Assembly (NCBI GenBank): GCA_000433035.1
Contig: FR890815.1
Coordinates: 299,057 to 363,056 of the forward strand
Length of the DNA stretch: 64,000 nt
Source of the DNA: Staphylococcus sp. CAG:324
GTDB lineage: Bacteria > Bacillota_I > Bacilli_A > ML615J-28 > CAG-313
Direction: 5' to 3'
Part shown: positions 1 to 9,608 of the stretch, piece by piece
Layout: every line of letters begins with the position of its first letter
How positions within the stretch are numbered: position 1 is the stretch's first letter
Position numbers and translations under genes: made by a program
Notes under the pieces: generated by a model
The model's database searches: none
What the model was told of the DNA's origin: nothing
What the model saw: the letters and a program-made list of their open reading frames with translations, nothing else

Positions 1-1
1 A

Positions 2-325
2 GATACAACCAAAAATCAACTCATTGTTGGTCAAGGTAAAGATACAGAACTTTTATATGCGAATCGTGTTATTGTAACCGATGTGAATATAATCAATGGA
101 ACTTTTAGCAATAATCAAAAAATGACGGCAAAATTTAGATATCGTCAACCAGATGAAGAAATTACGGTATCTTGGGTGAATGAAAATACTTTAGAGGTAA
201 AATGTAGTAGACCAGTTAAAGCGATTACTCCAGGTCAGGCTTGTGTGTTTTATGATGGTGAGTACTGTCTTGGGGGCGGGACGATTGATAAAGTTTATAT
301 GGATAATATTTTAAGAAAATATTAA
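2..325 (+). CDS. mnmA: tRNA-specific 2-thiouridylase MnmA, C-terminal part
   Basis: The reading frame is open from the window edge and ends in TAA, so only about 107 C-terminal residues are present. The protein thiolates U34 of the tRNAs for Lys, Glu and Gln. Recognition rests on the C-terminal beta-barrel pattern: LIVGQGKD, then LLYANRVIVTDVN, and near the end AITPGQACVFYDGEYCLGGG, which is typical of MnmA. The catalytic PP-loop half lies outside the window. It is followed by recD2, as in Bacilli where trmU/mnmA sits close to yrrC/recD2. The first in-frame ATG-like codon at 83 is internal, not the start. Confidence 0.9.
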   Translation, partial: DTTKNQLIVGQGKDTELLYANRVIVTDVNIINGTFSNNQKMTAKFRYRQPDEEITVSWVNENTLEVKCSRPVKAITPGQACVFYDGEYCLGGGTIDKVYMDNILRKY

Positions 326-327
326 AA

Positions 328-373
328 AACAAACGTGTTTAATCAACTATGAAGCAAATTAAGCACGTTTGTT
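328..373 (+). terminator. hairpin terminator after mnmA
   Basis: AACAAACGTG (328-337) pairs with CACGTTTGTT (364-373), and five more pairs extend inward. The following bases are only moderately T-rich, so termination may be partial. Confidence 0.6.
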
Positions 374-403
374 ATAATTTATAGTATAGAAGGAGGTTGT
401 AGA

Positions 404-2755
404 TTGGAAAGCATTAGTGGTATTATCACAAAAATTAATTATTATAATCCCGAAAATGGGTATACAGTAGTTATTTTAGAACTTGATTATAAAGATAAAA
501 CAATTGCGATGAAAAAAAGCAAAATTGTTGGTAATACAATTGCATTAGTTGGTTATTTTGATCGGGAACCTCATGAGATGGAAGAATATACTTTTAATGG
601 TGACTTTGTCAAAGATCACAATTATGGATTACAATTTAGATTCAATCGTTTTGAAAGAAAGGCTATCAAAACGGAACAAGGAATGATTAGTTATTTATCT
701 AGTGATATGTTTCCAGGCATTGGTCCTAAAATTGCCAAAACGATTGTTGAAAAATTAGGGTTAAATTGTTTGACTCTTATTAAAGAAAATGAAGATGCTT
801 TAAAAGAGATCAATCTAACAGACAAACAAAAAGCCATCATTAAAACAGGGATAATTAGTGATGAAATTAACCAAGAAACAATAGTTTTTTTCTTAGATAA
901 TGGTATTTCAATGGATATGGCTCACAAAATCATTGCTGTTTTTGGGGATATGGCAAAAGAAATTGTACTAGAAAATCCCTATGTATTGATGGAAAAAATT
1001 GAACGATTTGGTTTTAAAAAAAATGATGCGTTTGCTTTAAAAATCGGTATTAAAGAAAATAGTATTGTTAGATTAAAGGCATTAATAACATATGTTTTGC
1101 AAGAAACTTTATATAGTGTTGGAAATAGTTATATTGCCAAAATTGATTTATATGATTATACAGTTAAATATTTAGGGCAAGATATTGATGGAGATCTATA
1201 TGATAAAGTGTTAGAAAACCTTGCTTCTAATAAGAAAATTTATATAGATATAGATAAAAATATTTTTGATTATAAAATGTATATTCAAGAATTAGAATTG
1301 GCATCAGAATTATCTAAAATGCTAAAAGGTAAAAGAGATCTTAATCAAAAAATGCTAAAGTATGATGAAAAAGAGATCAATAAGAATTACTATAAAATTA
1401 AATATAACTCGCATCTTGAATTCAGTAAAGAACAAGAAAATGCCATTTTAAGTGCTTTTACCGAACCTGTTATCATTATTACAGGAGGACCTGGTACAGG
1501 TAAAACGACAATTGTTAAAGCCATTATTGAAATGTATTTGAAACTTAATAAAGACAATACAGCAGTAGCGGATTATATTGCATTACTTGCGCCAACCGGA
1601 AAAGCGGCTAAAAGGCTCAAAGAATCAACTCAAATGGCAGCAATGACTATTCATAAATATTTAGGTTATATGGGAGGGAATAGTTTTACTTATTCTAAAT
1701 ATCATAAAACTTCTGCAAAATTAATTATTGTTGATGAAGCTTCCATGATGGATTTGCCACTGGCATCAAGGTTGATAACCTCAATGCAAGATGATGCAAG
1801 ACTTATTATTGTTGGTGATGTGGATCAACTTCCAAGTGTTGGTCCAGGACAAGTTTTAAAAGATTTAATTGATTCAAGAGAAATTAAAACAATTAGACTT
1901 ACTAAAATCCATCGTCAAGCTGAAAATTCCAGCATTATTCAACTGGCTCATCATATCAATGAAGGAGTTCTTCCCGAAAATATTTTAGATAAATTAAGTG
2001 ATCGCGTTTTTATTGCTACGGATAATTCTCATTTATCATCCATTTTAGTTGATGCTACTTCAAGATATATTTCTAGAGGATATGATATAAAAAAGGATCT
2101 TCAAATTCTTATTCCGATGTATAAGGGTGAATGTGGAATCAATGAAATAAATTCTAAAATTCAAGATCTTGTTAATCCTTTGAAAGATGAACAGGAACAA
2201 ATAAAACATTATGGACAAGTTTTTCGTCAGAATGATAAAGTAATTCAATTGGTAAATAGAGCCGAAAAAGGCATTATGAATGGCGATGTTGGTTATATCG
2301 ATTCTTTTATTTATAAAGATTTAAAAATTATTGGATTAAGGGTTGCTTTTGATCAGAATATCATTGAATATACAATTGAAGAATTAGAAGATCTTAGTTT
2401 GGCATATGCAATTAGTGTTCACAAAGCTCAAGGTGGTGAATTTGACATTGTTATTATGCCTATTTCTTCTAAACATTTTATTATGTTGAAACGTAAGTTG
2501 ATTTATACTGCTATTACAAGGGCAAAAAAGATTTTAATTCTAATTGGTGATGTTCAAATGATGCAACAAGGAATTAGAAAAATTGAAAATAATCGAAAAA
2601 CTATTTTGAAAAATAAACTTATTGAATATATAAATACGAATGTCAATGAAGATAATCCCAAACAAACTAGTGAAAAAATTATTGAAGATGATGATGAACT
2701 AGGTAGTATTTTCAGCGAATTAAAAGCAAGTGATTTTGATAATTTTAATTCATAA
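404..2755 (+). CDS. recD2: RecD2-type ATP-dependent DNA helicase
   Basis: A 783-residue SF1B 5'-3' helicase of the RecD2/YrrC type, which works without RecBC. The N-terminal OB-like region and helix-hairpin-helix segment (around residues 80-200) precede the motor domains. Walker A is TGGPGTGKTT at residues 360-369, motif II is IIVDEAS near 445, and the C-terminal UvrD_C_2 segment contains YAISVHKAQGGEFD and YTAITRAKK. The start is a TTG at 404, seven bases after a perfect AGGAGG (391-396); no ATG fits the family N terminus. It is the last gene of its group. Expected role: replication-fork and mismatch-repair-linked genome maintenance. Confidence 0.93.
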   Translation: MESISGIITKINYYNPENGYTVVILELDYKDKTIAMKKSKIVGNTIALVGYFDREPHEMEEYTFNGDFVKDHNYGLQFRFNRFERKAIKTEQGMISYLSSDMFPGIGPKIAKTIVEKLGLNCLTLIKENEDALKEINLTDKQKAIIKTGIISDEINQETIVFFLDNGISMDMAHKIIAVFGDMAKEIVLENPYVLMEKIERFGFKKNDAFALKIGIKENSIVRLKALITYVLQETLYSVGNSYIAKIDLYDYTVKYLGQDIDGDLYDKVLENLASNKKIYIDIDKNIFDYKMYIQELELASELSKMLKGKRDLNQKMLKYDEKEINKNYYKIKYNSHLEFSKEQENAILSAFTEPVIIITGGPGTGKTTIVKAIIEMYLKLNKDNTAVADYIALLAPTGKAAKRLKESTQMAAMTIHKYLGYMGGNSFTYSKYHKTSAKLIIVDEASMMDLPLASRLITSMQDDARLIIVGDVDQLPSVGPGQVLKDLIDSREIKTIRLTKIHRQAENSSIIQLAHHINEGVLPENILDKLSDRVFIATDNSHLSSILVDATSRYISRGYDIKKDLQILIPMYKGECGINEINSKIQDLVNPLKDEQEQIKHYGQVFRQNDKVIQLVNRAEKGIMNGDVGYIDSFIYKDLKIIGLRVAFDQNIIEYTIEELEDLSLAYAISVHKAQGGEFDIVIMPISSKHFIMLKRKLIYTAITRAKKILILIGDVQMMQQGIRKIENNRKTILKNKLIEYINTNVNEDNPKQTSEKIIEDDDELGSIFSELKASDFDNFNS

Positions 2756-2926
2756 TATTGGAAAAAATTTTTTTGTATTTTTGGTAAAAACTATCTCATA
2801 ATAATATTGCATAAAGAAAGTATCTTGATTCGTTATTAGGAGAACATATAATATTCCCTTTGTTTAGAACTATTAACTAGACAGATAAAATCTACTTATG
2901 CTACTTTAGTCAAAGAGGTGACAAAT

Positions 2927-3106
2927 ATGAAATCATCAATCGTTCCGTACGCGGCTGGAGCAATGACGGTTTTAGGAGTATGGTTATTTGCTTCTAACAA
3001 ACAAAAAATTGACAAACTTGTGAAAAATGTAAGTGAAACAATGGACCAAATGCTCCAAAAATGCAAAAAAACGTTACAAGAAGATAGCTGCTCTTGTAAC
3101 AATTAA
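2927..3106 (+). CDS. small single-pass membrane protein, function unknown
   Basis: The 59-residue product starts at ATG 2927, six bases after AGAGGTG; a GTG at 2918 is in frame but forms part of the ribosome site. A hydrophobic segment (IVPYAAGAMTVLGVWLF, residues about 5-21) is followed by a charged helix with heptad-like spacing and a Cys-rich end (CSCNN). The layout recalls short YtxH-like proteins, but there is no diagnostic motif. It is monocistronic, between recD2 and a convergent metal transporter. The 170 bases before it hold no clear promoter. Confidence 0.6.
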   Translation: MKSSIVPYAAGAMTVLGVWLFASNKQKIDKLVKNVSETMDQMLQKCKKTLQEDSCSCNN

Positions 3107-3135
3107 CAAAAATAAAAGTTGCTATTTTATTTTTG

Positions 3136-3169
3136 AAAAAAGTATAAACAATAATGTTTATACTTTTTT
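3136..3169. terminator. bidirectional terminator between convergent genes
   Basis: AAAAAAGTATAAAC (3136-3149) pairs perfectly with GTTTATACTTTTTT (3156-3169) around a 6-base loop. A and T runs on both flanks make it usable from either strand. Confidence 0.85.
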
Positions 3170-3180
3170 ATTTTTCAATG

Positions 3181-4029
3181 TTAAATATAAATAATCAAAA
3201 GACCAACAATTAACCCCATAATGATTGCAAAAGCAGGGGCTTTAGAGCGATGCATCAATAAAGCTTGAGGAATAATTTCTCCGTAAACAACATAAAGCAT
3301 GGCACCACTAGCAAAACTCAAAGAAAGTGATAAGCCAATTGGACCAACATCACCAATCGCATAACCAATAAAGGCGCCAAGAACTGTAGGAAAACCAGAA
3401 AGGGCAGTTAAAAAAACAGCCTTCATTTTACTCATTCCTCCACTAATTAAAGGAACACTGATTGCCATTCCTTCTGGAATATTATGTAGACCAATTAATA
3501 CGGCCATCACAAGAGCACTACCAGTTAAAGCATCATTAGCAATGGAGGCAGAAGCCCCAATTGTCATTCCCTCTGGAATATTGTGAAGAGCAATCGCACA
3601 AACCATAATAATTCCTGCTGTAAACAAAGCACTTTTTGAATCATTATTATTTTTATGGACTTGGTAGTGGTCAGCATGGATTAATTCATCTAAATCATCA
3701 GCAGTTTTTGGATGATTAAAAGGTTTATTTACTTCTTTTTCAGTTTTTTTATCAATATAATAATTTAAAAAGTATACAATAAAATAACCAAGGAGTAATC
3801 CAGCAATAACAATAAAAATGTTTACTTCCATATTCGTAGTTGGAAAAATAGCATTTTGGAGTAAATCAAAACAAACAATACTAGTCATTACCCCTCCTGC
3901 AAAACTTAATAGAAGAGATACCGTTTTATCAGAATTCTTTTTAAAAAGAGCACCAATTAACCCACCAAGACCAGTACCAACTACACCGGATATAAATGTT
4001 GTGATAAAAATAGTTAGCAATATTGACAT
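3181..4029 (-). CDS. ZIP-family divalent metal transporter (ZupT-like)
   Basis: This 282-residue polytopic membrane protein has about eight hydrophobic segments. The ZIP signature appears twice: HNIPEGMTIG in TM4 and HNIPEGMAIS in TM5, the metal-binding His/Glu residues of the family. A His-containing loop (HADHYQVHKNN) lies before TM4, where ZIP proteins carry a variable metal-binding loop. Likely uptake of zinc, iron or manganese. The start is ATG at 4029 behind GAGG. The gene stands alone and ends at the shared terminator at 3136-3169. A near-palindrome upstream (4069-4094) is a possible metal-regulator site. The exact metal cannot be told from sequence. Confidence 0.9.
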   Translation of the reverse strand: MSILLTIFITTFISGVVGTGLGGLIGALFKKNSDKTVSLLLSFAGGVMTSIVCFDLLQNAIFPTTNMEVNIFIVIAGLLLGYFIVYFLNYYIDKKTEKEVNKPFNHPKTADDLDELIHADHYQVHKNNNDSKSALFTAGIIMVCAIALHNIPEGMTIGASASIANDALTGSALVMAVLIGLHNIPEGMAISVPLISGGMSKMKAVFLTALSGFPTVLGAFIGYAIGDVGPIGLSLSLSFASGAMLYVVYGEIIPQALLMHRSKAPAFAIIMGLIVGLLIIYI

Positions 4030-4068
4030 AAAAACCTCATCAGTATTTTAAATAATTATACTAAAACT

Positions 4069-4094
4069 ATGCATTTTTTTAAAAATATATGCAT
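4069..4094. promoter_or_regulatory. imperfect palindrome with ATGCAT ends, candidate operator
   Basis: ATGCAT occurs at 4069-4074 and 4089-4094 with T and A tracts between, giving an almost symmetric 26-base element. It lies just upstream of a minus-strand -10 (TATAAT, 4055-4060) serving the ZIP transporter, overlapping the expected -35. Confidence 0.35.
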
Positions 4095-4171
4095 CGTTTT
4101 TTATTTTAAAACCTTAATAAAACAATAAATATAGTATTTGAATCAAATGGAATGTTCTTTTTACAATATAT

Positions 4172-4200
4172 TTGACTATTTTTGTATTTCTTGATATAAT
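4172..4200 (+). promoter_or_regulatory. sigma-A promoter of the CNNM/CBS gene pair
   Basis: TTGACT (4172-4177), a 17-base spacer, and TATAAT (4195-4200). The start codon follows 36 bases after the -10. Confidence 0.8.
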
Positions 4201-4236
4201 TGACGCATATATTAAAAAAGGAGTTGAAGAAAAAAT

Positions 4237-5295
4237 ATGGATCCACTGGTCCCCTTGTCGTATAGTAGTTATTTAACTAATACGACTAATCATTTGTCTT
4301 TAATATGGGCAATTGTTGTATTGTTACTTGGTAGTGCTTTCTTTTCGGCTGTTGAAACAGCACTTACATGTTGTAACAGAGTTAGAATGAAAGTAAAAGC
4401 CGAAGATGGTAAAAAAAGTGCAAAGTTAACTTTAAAAATATTAAATAGATATGATCAATCACTTATTTCCATTTTAATTGGCAATAATATTGTGAATATT
4501 GTATCATCTTCTCTTGCTACCTTAATCGCTTTAAGTTTGATATCTGATGAAGGCGTTGCTACAATGGTTTCTACAGTCGTTATGACGATTATTGTATTTA
4601 TGTTTGGCGAAATTATTCCCAAAAACATTGCTAAAGCAAATGCTGATAAATTGGCTCAAATTTTAAGCTATCCTTTGGCAGTGATTTATGTCATTATATA
4701 TCCAATTATGCAAATTTTTAATTTCATTTTGTGGATATTTAAAAAAATTTTTAGAATCAAAGAAAATGTCAATACTTTAACTGAAGATGAGTTTAAAGAT
4801 ATCGTTGTTTATGGTGAAGAAGAAGGCCTAATTGATGGCGAAGAAAGTGATATCATCCAAGCAGCTGTTGATTTTAATGATATTACAGTTAAAAGTATTT
4901 TAACCCCAAAAGAAAAAATTGTCGCACTTGATTATAATAAATTATCAAAAAATGAAATTTTAAAAAGAATTGATAATATTCAATTTTCAAGGCTTCCTGT
5001 CTATGAACAAAAATATGATAATATTGTAGGAATTTTAAATATTCGCAAATTTCTTAAATTAGCCATTAATTCAAAAAAATTTGCGTTAAAACAGTCAATT
5101 AGTGACGTAATTAAAGTGTTAGATACTACATCATTAAATGAAATGATTGAAATATTTAAAAACAAGAAAAATCATATGGCGATAGTATACAATGACGCTA
5201 ATGAACTTGTAGGTCTTGTTACAATGGAAGATGTTTTAGAAGAACTTGTTGGTGAAACTAAAAAAGAATTGTCAATAAAAGGAGGAAATAAATAA
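4237..5295 (+). CDS. CNNM/CBS-domain membrane protein (CorC/HlyC family), short paralogue
   Basis: This 352-residue protein has an N-terminal CNNM membrane domain (residues about 20-175; SAFFSAVETAL, GNNIVNIVSSSLAT, FGEIIPKNIA) and then a CBS pair (about 200-335; the second ends in LVTMEDVLEELVGE). The family is linked to Mg2+ or Co2+ efflux and homeostasis. It stops right after the CBS pair and lacks the C-terminal CorC_HlyC domain carried by its downstream neighbour. ATG 4237 follows AAAAGGAG. Its stop overlaps the next start by one base (TAATG), so the paralogues are translationally coupled and may form a heteromer. Confidence 0.88.
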   Translation: MDPLVPLSYSSYLTNTTNHLSLIWAIVVLLLGSAFFSAVETALTCCNRVRMKVKAEDGKKSAKLTLKILNRYDQSLISILIGNNIVNIVSSSLATLIALSLISDEGVATMVSTVVMTIIVFMFGEIIPKNIAKANADKLAQILSYPLAVIYVIIYPIMQIFNFILWIFKKIFRIKENVNTLTEDEFKDIVVYGEEEGLIDGEESDIIQAAVDFNDITVKSILTPKEKIVALDYNKLSKNEILKRIDNIQFSRLPVYEQKYDNIVGILNIRKFLKLAINSKKFALKQSISDVIKVLDTTSLNEMIEIFKNKKNHMAIVYNDANELVGLVTMEDVLEELVGETKKELSIKGGNK

Positions 5296-6569
5296 TGAAT
5301 ACTCCTGTTGTTATTGCAATACTTATTTTAATAGTGATATTAATAATCTTATCAGCATTTTTTTCTTCCTGTGAAATTGCTTATTCAAGTGTGAATAAAA
5401 TAAAACTGAAGAAAAAAGTAAGTGATGGTAATAAAGAGGCAACGAAAGCAATGGAGATTGTGAATAATTATTCAGAAGCTTTATCAACTATTCTTATCGG
5501 TAATAATTTAGTTAATATTGCAGTGTCTTCTCTTGCAACAATGGTGGCAGTTGCTTATCTTGGTGAAGAGATGGGATCTTTATTAGCAACGATTGTTGCT
5601 ACCATTGTAGTACTTATTTTTGGTGAAATTTTGCCTAAAGCTTTGGCTAACAAGTTTAGTTTAAAACTTACTTTGCTTTATGTTAAACCATTTAAAATAT
5701 GTAGAATAATCTTTTTTCCTATAACTTTTCTTGTGACAAAATTTGTTAAATTGATTTCAAAGATTTGGACACCTAAAAATATTGAAGTTTCTGAAATTGA
5801 TGAAGAATTGAACGTTATAACTGAGGAATTAGAAGAAGAAGGTGTTATTGATGAGGAAGATGCAGAATTAATCATTTCAGCTATAGATTTTAGAGATGTA
5901 ACTGCACATGAAATAATGATTCCACGGGTGGATGTGTTTGCTATTGATATTGATGATAATCAAGAAGATATTCTTAAAAATGAACAAATTTTTCGTTATT
6001 CTAGAGTTCCTGTATATGAAGATACCATTGATCATGTGATTGGAATTTTAAATACGACAAGTTTAATGAAGAAAATATTAAATGGTGAACAAATTGATTT
6101 AAGATCGATGTTAATTGAGCCTATGTATGTTCATAAAACCAAACATATCTCAAATATTTTAACAAAGTTTAAAGCCACAAATCAACATCTCGCAATTGTT
6201 GCTGATGAATTTGGAGGTTTTATGGGAATTTTAACAATTGAAGATATTGTTGAAGAGTTAGTCGGTGATATTTTTGATGAAACGGATGAAGTAATTCTTG
6301 ATTATAAAGAACTAGGTGAAAATATTTATGAAGTTGATGGTGATATGAATATTTATGACTTTTTTGAATTGGTTGATTATGATGATCGCGACTTTGAATC
6401 TGAGTATACTACTGTTGGTGGTTGGTGTACAGATATGTTAGAAAAATTTCCTGAAGTTGGGGATACCTTTGAATTTGCTAATTTTACAGTAACTATTACT
6501 GAGGTAGAAGGTATGCGAGTTGGAAAAATTAAAGTTGAAATTCAAGAAATGATAGATGAAGAAGAATAG
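5295..6569 (+). CDS. CNNM/CBS/CorC-domain membrane protein (CorC/HlyC family)
   Basis: A full-length 424-residue member: CNNM membrane domain (about 1-170; SAFFSSCEIAYSSV, FGEILPKALA), CBS pair (about 190-330; ILTIEDIVEELVGDI) and the C-terminal CorC_HlyC domain (about 340-420; YEVDGDMNIYDFFE, TVGGW). The domain order matches YhdP/CorC-type transporters implicated in divalent cation homeostasis. It overlaps the upstream paralogue by one base, and the operon ends at the hairpin at 6577-6604. Tandem duplication followed by loss of the CorC domain in the first copy is the simplest history. Confidence 0.9.
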   Translation: MNTPVVIAILILIVILIILSAFFSSCEIAYSSVNKIKLKKKVSDGNKEATKAMEIVNNYSEALSTILIGNNLVNIAVSSLATMVAVAYLGEEMGSLLATIVATIVVLIFGEILPKALANKFSLKLTLLYVKPFKICRIIFFPITFLVTKFVKLISKIWTPKNIEVSEIDEELNVITEELEEEGVIDEEDAELIISAIDFRDVTAHEIMIPRVDVFAIDIDDNQEDILKNEQIFRYSRVPVYEDTIDHVIGILNTTSLMKKILNGEQIDLRSMLIEPMYVHKTKHISNILTKFKATNQHLAIVADEFGGFMGILTIEDIVEELVGDIFDETDEVILDYKELGENIYEVDGDMNIYDFFELVDYDDRDFESEYTTVGGWCTDMLEKFPEVGDTFEFANFTVTITEVEGMRVGKIKVEIQEMIDEEE

Positions 6570-6576
6570 AAAAAGT

Positions 6577-6604
6577 AAAATCCCACTTTAAAAAGTGGGA
6601 TTTT
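6577..6604 (+). terminator. terminator of the CNNM/CBS pair
   Basis: AAAATCCCACTT (6577-6588) pairs with AAGTGGGATTTT (6593-6604), followed by more T. Confidence 0.88.
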
Positions 6605-6625
6605 TTGATTTGTAAAAATTGTCAG

Positions 6626-6654
6626 TTGCAAAATTCGAGAAAAAATGGTAAAAT
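6626..6654 (+). promoter_or_regulatory. promoter of the GH18 lipoprotein
   Basis: TTGCAA (6626-6631), 17 bases, then TAAAAT (6649-6654) preceded by TGG (extended -10). Confidence 0.65.
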
Positions 6655-6692
6655 TTTTATATAATGAAAGGAGAAGGGAATAGGTGAATAAA

Positions 6693-9605
6693 ATGAAAAA
6701 AAGAATAATATCATTTTCCTTATTATTATTGATGGTTTTAGGGATAACATCATGTAAGGGAAAACAAGAAGAAAAACAATATTTAAAAAAAGTTGACAAT
6801 ATTATTCAAGCTATTGATGAATTACCAGATGTAGTTACATTAGATGATGATATTAAGGTTCGAGAAATTAGTTATTCATATGAGTCTTTACCAAATGAGT
6901 ATAAGGAAAAAGTGACGAATTATCAAAAACTTCAAGATGCTATTTTGAAGATTGATAATTTAAAAAAAGAACAAGAATATCAAACGGCAGCAAATTCGGT
7001 AATTAGAAAAATTAATATCTTACCATCATTAGAAGATGTTAGAATTGAAGATAAAGAATTAGTGATTGCTGCAAGAGAAAAATATGAAGAATTAGAAGAA
7101 GGAGCTAAAGCATTTGTTACGAATTATGATAAACTACTTGATTTAGAAGCTAGAATTGTTGAATTAGAAAATGAAGAGGAAGCTATCAAGAAAGTTATTG
7201 ATTTGATTAACAATTTGCCATCTTCTCACGATTTAACAATTCATGATAAAACTTTAGTAGAACAAGCAAGAGAAGAATATGAAGCTTTAAGTTTAGAACA
7301 GAAAAAAGAAATTACGAATCTTGCACTTTTAGAAGAAGCAGAAGCGCAAATGGCTATTATTGAAAAAGATGAGCAAGATAAAGCATTAGCAGCTGAAATT
7401 GTTGAAATGATTTATGCTATACCAAGTATTGAAAATCTAACGATTGATGATAAAACAATGCTTCAAAATATTAGATATCAATATGGTACTTTATCAGATA
7501 ATGCTAAGGCACTCGTTACTAATTTAGAGATTTTAGAAAAAGCAGAAGAACAAATGGAGATATTGAAATATATTGAAGGGTTAAAAACGGATGCGAAACA
7601 TGTAGATGAATTAATTGCATCGCTTCCTTCTTTAGAAGAAGTAACTTTAGAGGATAAAGCAAGAATTAGTAATGCTAGAAATTGGTATAATCGTTTATCC
7701 GATGATGCTAAAGTGTATGTGACGAATTTAGAGAAATTAAAAGGATTAGAACAAAAAATAGTAGAATTAGAACAAATTGAATTATATAAAGAAAAGGCAG
7801 AAGTTGTTATTAATTTAATCTCTGCTTTGCCAAGTGTGGATGAAATAACTTTAGATGACCAAGATGTTATTGTGAATGCTAGAAATAAATATAATGCCTT
7901 AAGTGCAACGGTTAAGAGTTATGTTACTAATTTAGATGTTTTAGAGGCTGCTGAAGCAAAATTGCAAGATCTCATTAAAAATAAAGAGTATGAAGTATTT
8001 TTCTATCTTGATGGAGGTACTTTAGAAGGAACAACTTTAGTTTCAGATCAACTTTATAAAGGAGTCTATAAGGGAATGAATACCTTAGGTACTCCAAAAA
8101 AAGATGGATATCTTTTTATCGGCTTTTTTACAAATGCGAATTGTACAGGGGAAATCATTTCAACTGTTTCTGATACAATTACCTTATATGCTGGATGGAT
8201 GATAGATAATAGTAATTTGCCAACTAGTGAGATTTTAAATTGTGTTAGTGATCAAGCCAATTCATATACGAAAGATTCCTTAGTTTTAGAAAATGATGAA
8301 GCAACCTTTACATGGAGTACTTCCAATCCTAATCTATACCATATTGAAGATGGAATGGGAACGATTTCCAAAGTATATCAAACACATAAAGAACAAACGA
8401 TAACAGTTTCTGTAAAAATAGCGTATAAAAATGGTGATGAGGAAGAAAAATCAAAACAAATCACCGTTGATCCAGTTTTATTTGAAGATTTACCTTCCAC
8501 ACCAGTTGCAACTTATTTTTCTGTTGGTGCGATGTATGCTTATAAACAATATAATGAGAGGTATCAATTAGATGGAACGATCTTTTCTGAAACGACCAAA
8601 GAGGCTTTAGATATTGTTTACTATGCCTTTGTTGTACCAAACGCGGATGGAAGTTGTTATTTAACTGATACTAGCTATTTAGAAGAAGTCAAAGAATTAA
8701 AAAATCATAATGTAAGAATTATTGCTTGTGTAAATGGTGTTTCTACTGATACTTGTAAAGCATTTATGACTATTACGGCTGATGCAACTTTACGCCAAAA
8801 ATTTGTTAATAATTTAATGGATTTAGTGGAAGAATATAATTTAGATGGTATTGATATTGACTGGGAATCAGTTTCTGAAAGTGTAAAGGTTAATGCAACA
8901 GGAATGAATCAATTAATGAAAGATTTACGAGAAGAAATGACTTTACGTCAAGATGCTGGTGGAACTCCTTATTTCTTAAGTGCGGCTGTTCCTGCATCAT
9001 CTTGGGGTACAGCAAGTGATCGTTTTGATTTTGTAACTTTAGATCAATACGTTGATTATATTAATATAATGTCTTATGATATGAATAAAACGGATACGAC
9101 TACCCATTTATCTCCTCTTTACAAATCTAATTATGATAGAGGGTATGGTTTTGGTTGCGATTATGGTGTGACAAGACTTACTTCTTTGGGGCTATCGAGA
9201 AATAAAATTATTATTGGTAGTGCGGGATATGGTAAGGCATATAAAGTAACTGGACAATCTGTATCAACGACCTATCCTTATTTGGGTGTGGCAGGAACTT
9301 TAACTCAGATTTCTGGTATACCTGGTTCATTTGCTTCAGGAACTTTATATGGTAATGCAATTGAGGCTTTACTTGCGACTGGTAGATATCAAAAATACAC
9401 AGAATATGATAATAATAAGTTAGTTGGTTCTTATTTATATAGTAGTGCGGATGGAATTTTTGTGACTTATGATAGTGAAGAAGCAATTATTGCTAAATAT
9501 CAATATGCCCAAAGTATGGAAGGTGTTGGTATTATGTGCTGGTGCTATTCAGAAGATACTTCTGATACAGTAATTAATGCTATTTATAAAGCGATGAATA
9601 TGTAG
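6693..9605 (+). CDS. GH18-domain lipoprotein with six helical repeats
   Basis: The 970-residue product starts at ATG 6693; an in-frame GTG at 6684 is also possible. The signal ends in a lipobox (GITSC, Cys near residue 21). Residues about 25-430 hold six repeats of about 65-70 residues, each with an LPS...(L/I)..(D/E)K...(A)R..Y..L....K..VTN core. An InlB-like beta-repeat follows (about 433-505; YLDGGTLEG...GW), then an Ig-like segment (about 510-600), then a GH18 barrel (about 610-970). DGIDIDWE at residues 718-725 carries the catalytic Glu725. Likely a surface-anchored enzyme cleaving chitin-type or peptidoglycan-type GlcNAc polymers, with the repeats as a stalk. The substrate is unknown. 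Confidence 0.88.
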   Translation: MKKRIISFSLLLLMVLGITSCKGKQEEKQYLKKVDNIIQAIDELPDVVTLDDDIKVREISYSYESLPNEYKEKVTNYQKLQDAILKIDNLKKEQEYQTAANSVIRKINILPSLEDVRIEDKELVIAAREKYEELEEGAKAFVTNYDKLLDLEARIVELENEEEAIKKVIDLINNLPSSHDLTIHDKTLVEQAREEYEALSLEQKKEITNLALLEEAEAQMAIIEKDEQDKALAAEIVEMIYAIPSIENLTIDDKTMLQNIRYQYGTLSDNAKALVTNLEILEKAEEQMEILKYIEGLKTDAKHVDELIASLPSLEEVTLEDKARISNARNWYNRLSDDAKVYVTNLEKLKGLEQKIVELEQIELYKEKAEVVINLISALPSVDEITLDDQDVIVNARNKYNALSATVKSYVTNLDVLEAAEAKLQDLIKNKEYEVFFYLDGGTLEGTTLVSDQLYKGVYKGMNTLGTPKKDGYLFIGFFTNANCTGEIISTVSDTITLYAGWMIDNSNLPTSEILNCVSDQANSYTKDSLVLENDEATFTWSTSNPNLYHIEDGMGTISKVYQTHKEQTITVSVKIAYKNGDEEEKSKQITVDPVLFEDLPSTPVATYFSVGAMYAYKQYNERYQLDGTIFSETTKEALDIVYYAFVVPNADGSCYLTDTSYLEEVKELKNHNVRIIACVNGVSTDTCKAFMTITADATLRQKFVNNLMDLVEEYNLDGIDIDWESVSESVKVNATGMNQLMKDLREEMTLRQDAGGTPYFLSAAVPASSWGTASDRFDFVTLDQYVDYINIMSYDMNKTDTTTHLSPLYKSNYDRGYGFGCDYGVTRLTSLGLSRNKIIIGSAGYGKAYKVTGQSVSTTYPYLGVAGTLTQISGIPGSFASGTLYGNAIEALLATGRYQKYTEYDNNKLVGSYLYSSADGIFVTYDSEEAIIAKYQYAQSMEGVGIMCWCYSEDTSDTVINAIYKAMNM

Positions 9606-9608
9606 TTT

